DNA of 8,308 nucleotides, from NCBI GenBank assembly GCA_949507465.1, contig CATEMS010000125.1:1-8308 (forward strand), read 5' to 3'. This DNA comes from Flavobacteriaceae bacterium (GTDB taxonomy: Bacteria > Bacteroidota > Bacteroidia > Flavobacteriales > Flavobacteriaceae). Position numbers and translations under genes: made by a program. Below, piece by piece: positions 6,744-8,308 of the stretch; the stretch's first letter is position 1; every line of letters starts with the position of its first letter. The notes under the pieces are model-generated. The model did no database searches and had not been told where the DNA came from. It saw only the letters and a list, made by a program, of their open reading frames with translations.

Positions 6744-6753
6744 TTGTCTGAAA

Positions 6754-7899
6754 ATGCAAAAAAATACATTGGTTAAATTACTTTCAATCCTGTTGTTGGC
6801 AACGACATTTACAATGTCTGCCAAGGATGCCACAAAAGATGCCGCTTCATCTGCAGATACCCCAAGTCAGAGAAAGCAGAAGGTAAAAGATTACATTGCT
6901 CATCACCTATTAGACTCTCACGATTTTGGGCTATTCTCATACACAGATGATGCAACCCAAGAAAAGCACCATGTTGGTTTTCCCTTGCCTATAATTTTAT
7001 GGGATAACGGCCTTAAAGTATTTTCTTCTACAAAGTTTCATCACGGTGAAACGGTTGCCCAGGTAGACGGTAATTATTACAAAATAGAACATGCAAAAAT
7101 TTATAAAACAGATGCCGCAGGAACCATAACTTATGATGCCGCCAACCATCCAACCAACGCAGCGCCTTTAGACTTTTCTATCACTAAAGGGGTGTTTATG
7201 ATACTAATCACCGCTTTTTTAATGTTCTTTTTATTTAAATCTCTAGCCAATAGTTATGGTAAAAACCAAGGCATTGCCTCTGGAGCGGGTAGGTTTTTTG
7301 AACCCATTATAACATACATCCGCGATGACATTGCAATTGCCAATATTGGGGAGAAAAAGTACAAGAAATACATGCCATTTTTATTAACTGTATTTTTCTT
7401 TATATGGTTTTTAAATTTATTTGGCCTCACGCCCCTTGGGATAAATGTTACAGGAAATATTGCGGTAACAACCGCCTTGGCCCTTATCGTATTTATCATT
7501 ACCAGTTTTACAGGAACCAAAGATTATTGGAAGCATATTTTCGATCCACTAGGAAACGGTATGCCGTGGGCAGGAAAGATTTTTATTTATATCATTTTAG
7601 TTCCTATCGAGATTTTAGGATTGTTCATTAAGCCATTTGCCCTCTTAATTCGTTTGTATGCAAACATGACGGCGGGTCACGTTGTACTTGGGAGTTTGCT
7701 TGGGTTAATTTACATTTTCCAAAACTGGATTGGCGGCACCTTGTCTTTTGGACTCGCGTTTGCCATCTCCTTAATTGAAATATTAGTAGCACTATTACAA
7801 GCATACATTTTCACCATGCTAGCCGCATTGTATTTTGGTTTTGCAAGTGAAACTCACGAACATGCAGAGCAGCACGAAGGAGAGGTTGCACATTTATAG
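6754..7899 (+). CDS. atpB: ATP synthase Fo subunit a
   Basis: This 381-residue protein is the proton-channel subunit of the F-type ATP synthase in the inner membrane. From the ATG at 6754 it begins with a signal peptide (about 1-23, MQKNTLVKLL to TMSA) and a hydrophilic region (about 24-145, containing HHLLDSHDF and PLPIILW) that is absent from E. coli subunit a but usual in Bacteroidota. The channel domain follows, with membrane segments near 146-162, 207-223, 235-252, 275-299, 310-322 and 331-362. The essential Arg of the a/c interface is R300 (FALLIRLYANMTAGH), and the Gln of the last helix is Q349 (LLQAYIF). The C-terminus is His/Glu rich (about 366-379). A GTG at 6733 would add seven residues before the signal peptide and sits in a predicted leader hairpin, so it is not favoured. 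atpE follows after 70 bp. Confidence 0.95.
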   Translation: MQKNTLVKLLSILLLATTFTMSAKDATKDAASSADTPSQRKQKVKDYIAHHLLDSHDFGLFSYTDDATQEKHHVGFPLPIILWDNGLKVFSSTKFHHGETVAQVDGNYYKIEHAKIYKTDAAGTITYDAANHPTNAAPLDFSITKGVFMILITAFLMFFLFKSLANSYGKNQGIASGAGRFFEPIITYIRDDIAIANIGEKKYKKYMPFLLTVFFFIWFLNLFGLTPLGINVTGNIAVTTALALIVFIITSFTGTKDYWKHIFDPLGNGMPWAGKIFIYIILVPIEILGLFIKPFALLIRLYANMTAGHVVLGSLLGLIYIFQNWIGGTLSFGLAFAISLIEILVALLQAYIFTMLAALYFGFASETHEHAEQHEGEVAHL

Positions 7900-7910
7900 A
7901 AAATTACACA

Positions 7911-7934
7911 CCCTTGTCTTGTAAAGACAGAGGG
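7911..7934 (+). promoter_or_regulatory. Hairpin between atpB and atpE
   Basis: CCCTTGTCTT (7911-7920) can pair with AAGACAGAGGG (7924-7934), leaving one bulged base and a three-base loop (GTA). No T-run follows directly, so a simple intrinsic terminator is unlikely. It could mark an mRNA processing or stabilising site separating atpB from the more strongly expressed atpE. The 20 nt before the atpE ATG are almost only A and T, consistent with an unstructured, well-translated start. Confidence 0.6.
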
Positions 7935-7969
7935 TCAAAATTGAGTTTTAACCTTTAAATATATATTTT

Positions 7970-8203
7970 ATGACAGTTCCAATGTTAATTCAAACTACTG
8001 CAGAAGCAGCACCAGCAATCCCTTCTATTATAGGAGCAGGTTTAGCGGTAATTGGTGCCGGTATCGGTATTGGTATGATTGGTGGAAAAGCTATGGAAGC
8101 TATTGCACGTCAGCCAGAGGCTTACGGAAAAATTCAAACAGCGATGCTAATTGCAGCCGCGCTTATTGAAGGTATTGGTTTCGCGGCGATTTTCGCAGGA
8201 TAA
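7970..8203 (+). CDS. atpE: ATP synthase Fo subunit c
   Basis: This 77-residue proteolipid forms the rotor ring of Fo in the inner membrane. It has two glycine-rich helices (about 18-41 and 56-76) joined by the polar loop ARQPE (46-50), which contacts the F1 stalk. The ion-binding carboxylate in helix 2 is E67 (AALIEGIGFAAIF). The Gln in helix 1 and the Ser/Thr after the Glu that mark Na+-type rings are not seen, so proton coupling is inferred. The ATG at 7970 follows an A/T-only stretch; a second ATG at 7982 would shorten the N-terminus by four residues and cannot be excluded. Hairpins lie on both sides of the gene. The subunit is needed in many copies per enzyme, in contrast to the single copy of subunit a. 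Confidence 0.96.
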   Translation: MTVPMLIQTTAEAAPAIPSIIGAGLAVIGAGIGIGMIGGKAMEAIARQPEAYGKIQTAMLIAAALIEGIGFAAIFAG

Positions 8204-8214
8204 TCAAAAAGGAC

Positions 8215-8251
8215 AACATATTGCTGTAACGGTTGGTTACAGCGGTATGTT
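8215..8251 (+). promoter_or_regulatory. Strong hairpin downstream of atpE (16-bp stem)
   Basis: AACATATTGCTGTAAC (8215-8230) pairs over all 16 positions with GTTACAGCGGTATGTT (8236-8251), two pairs being U-G wobbles, with the loop GGTTG. It starts 11 nt after the atpE stop. The following bases (TCTATTACTTT) are T-rich but interrupted, so full termination is doubtful. A partial terminator or a 3' stabiliser for an atpE transcript fits better, since the ATP synthase operon must continue. The rest of the window (8252-8308) holds no ATG, GTG or TTG, so the next gene, probably atpF, starts beyond it. Confidence 0.75.
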
Positions 8252-8308
8252 TCTATTACTTTAAAGGATCATCAAGAAAGGCGTTTTTTAGCGGCTTTCA
8301 AAACATAA

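Noticed and set aside
6733..6753. GTG start adding seven residues to subunit a
   Set aside because: It lies inside the leader palindrome and puts polar residues before a signal peptide that is already complete from the ATG at 6754.
8276..8299. Possible second hairpin (GAAAG ... CTTTC) before the expected atpF gene
   Set aside because: Five pairs, then a mismatch and two more pairs around a T-rich loop; too weak to call next to the strong hairpin at 8215-8251.
1..8308. Mobile element, defence system, CRISPR array or horizontally acquired island
   Set aside because: No transposase, integrase, direct-repeat array or abrupt change of composition is visible; gene content is core.

Overview
This window looks like a chromosomal core region of a Bacteroidota bacterium, most likely class Flavobacteriia. 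The evidence is AT-rich DNA, Bacteroidota-type -7 promoter elements (TAnnTTTG), no convincing Shine-Dalgarno sites, an SprE/PorW-type lipoprotein of the type IX secretion (gliding) machinery, and an ATP synthase subunit a with the long, signal-peptide-bearing N-terminal extension typical of this phylum. Nothing points to recent transfer: I see no transposase, integrase, tRNA, CRISPR array or long repeat.

Layout. Positions 1-1179 (+) hold the C-terminal part of the RecJ exonuclease, whose 5' end lies outside the window. Three minus-strand genes converge on it, transcribed from right to left: a 47-residue single-pass membrane protein (2632-2489), a 6-pyruvoyl-tetrahydropterin synthase/QueD family enzyme (2474-2025), and an LpxH-type UDP-2,3-diacylglucosamine diphosphatase (1942-1172). 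The lpxH stop overlaps the recJ end by 8 bp. A divergent intergenic region of about 200 bp then leads into a plus-strand run: sprE (2829-5543), a bactofilin (5548-5997), an AtpZ-type small membrane protein (6015-6230), a four-helix membrane protein in the AtpI position (6238-6627), atpB (6754-7899) and atpE (7970-8203). The window ends in the leader of the next gene, expected to be atpF, with no start codon for it in view.

How the genes fit together. The right half is the front of the F-type ATP synthase operon: two small membrane proteins, likely assembly or ion-handling helpers, then the Fo subunits a and c. Only 4 to 17 bp separate sprE, the bactofilin, the AtpZ protein and the AtpI-slot protein, so secretion/motility, cytoskeletal and ATP synthase helper genes may share a transcript. 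atpB appears to have its own promoter. Three predicted RNA hairpins, in the atpB leader, between atpB and atpE, and just after atpE, bracket the gene whose product is needed in the highest copy number. The left half is housekeeping: DNA repair, lipid A synthesis and pterin/deazapurine metabolism.

I do not see an undescribed multi-gene system here. The items most worth a second look are the hairpins around atpE, the -7 elements placed exactly 4 nt before two start codons (possible leaderless mRNAs), the TTG start of sprE, and the open bactofilin frame across an A8 run at the end of sprE.
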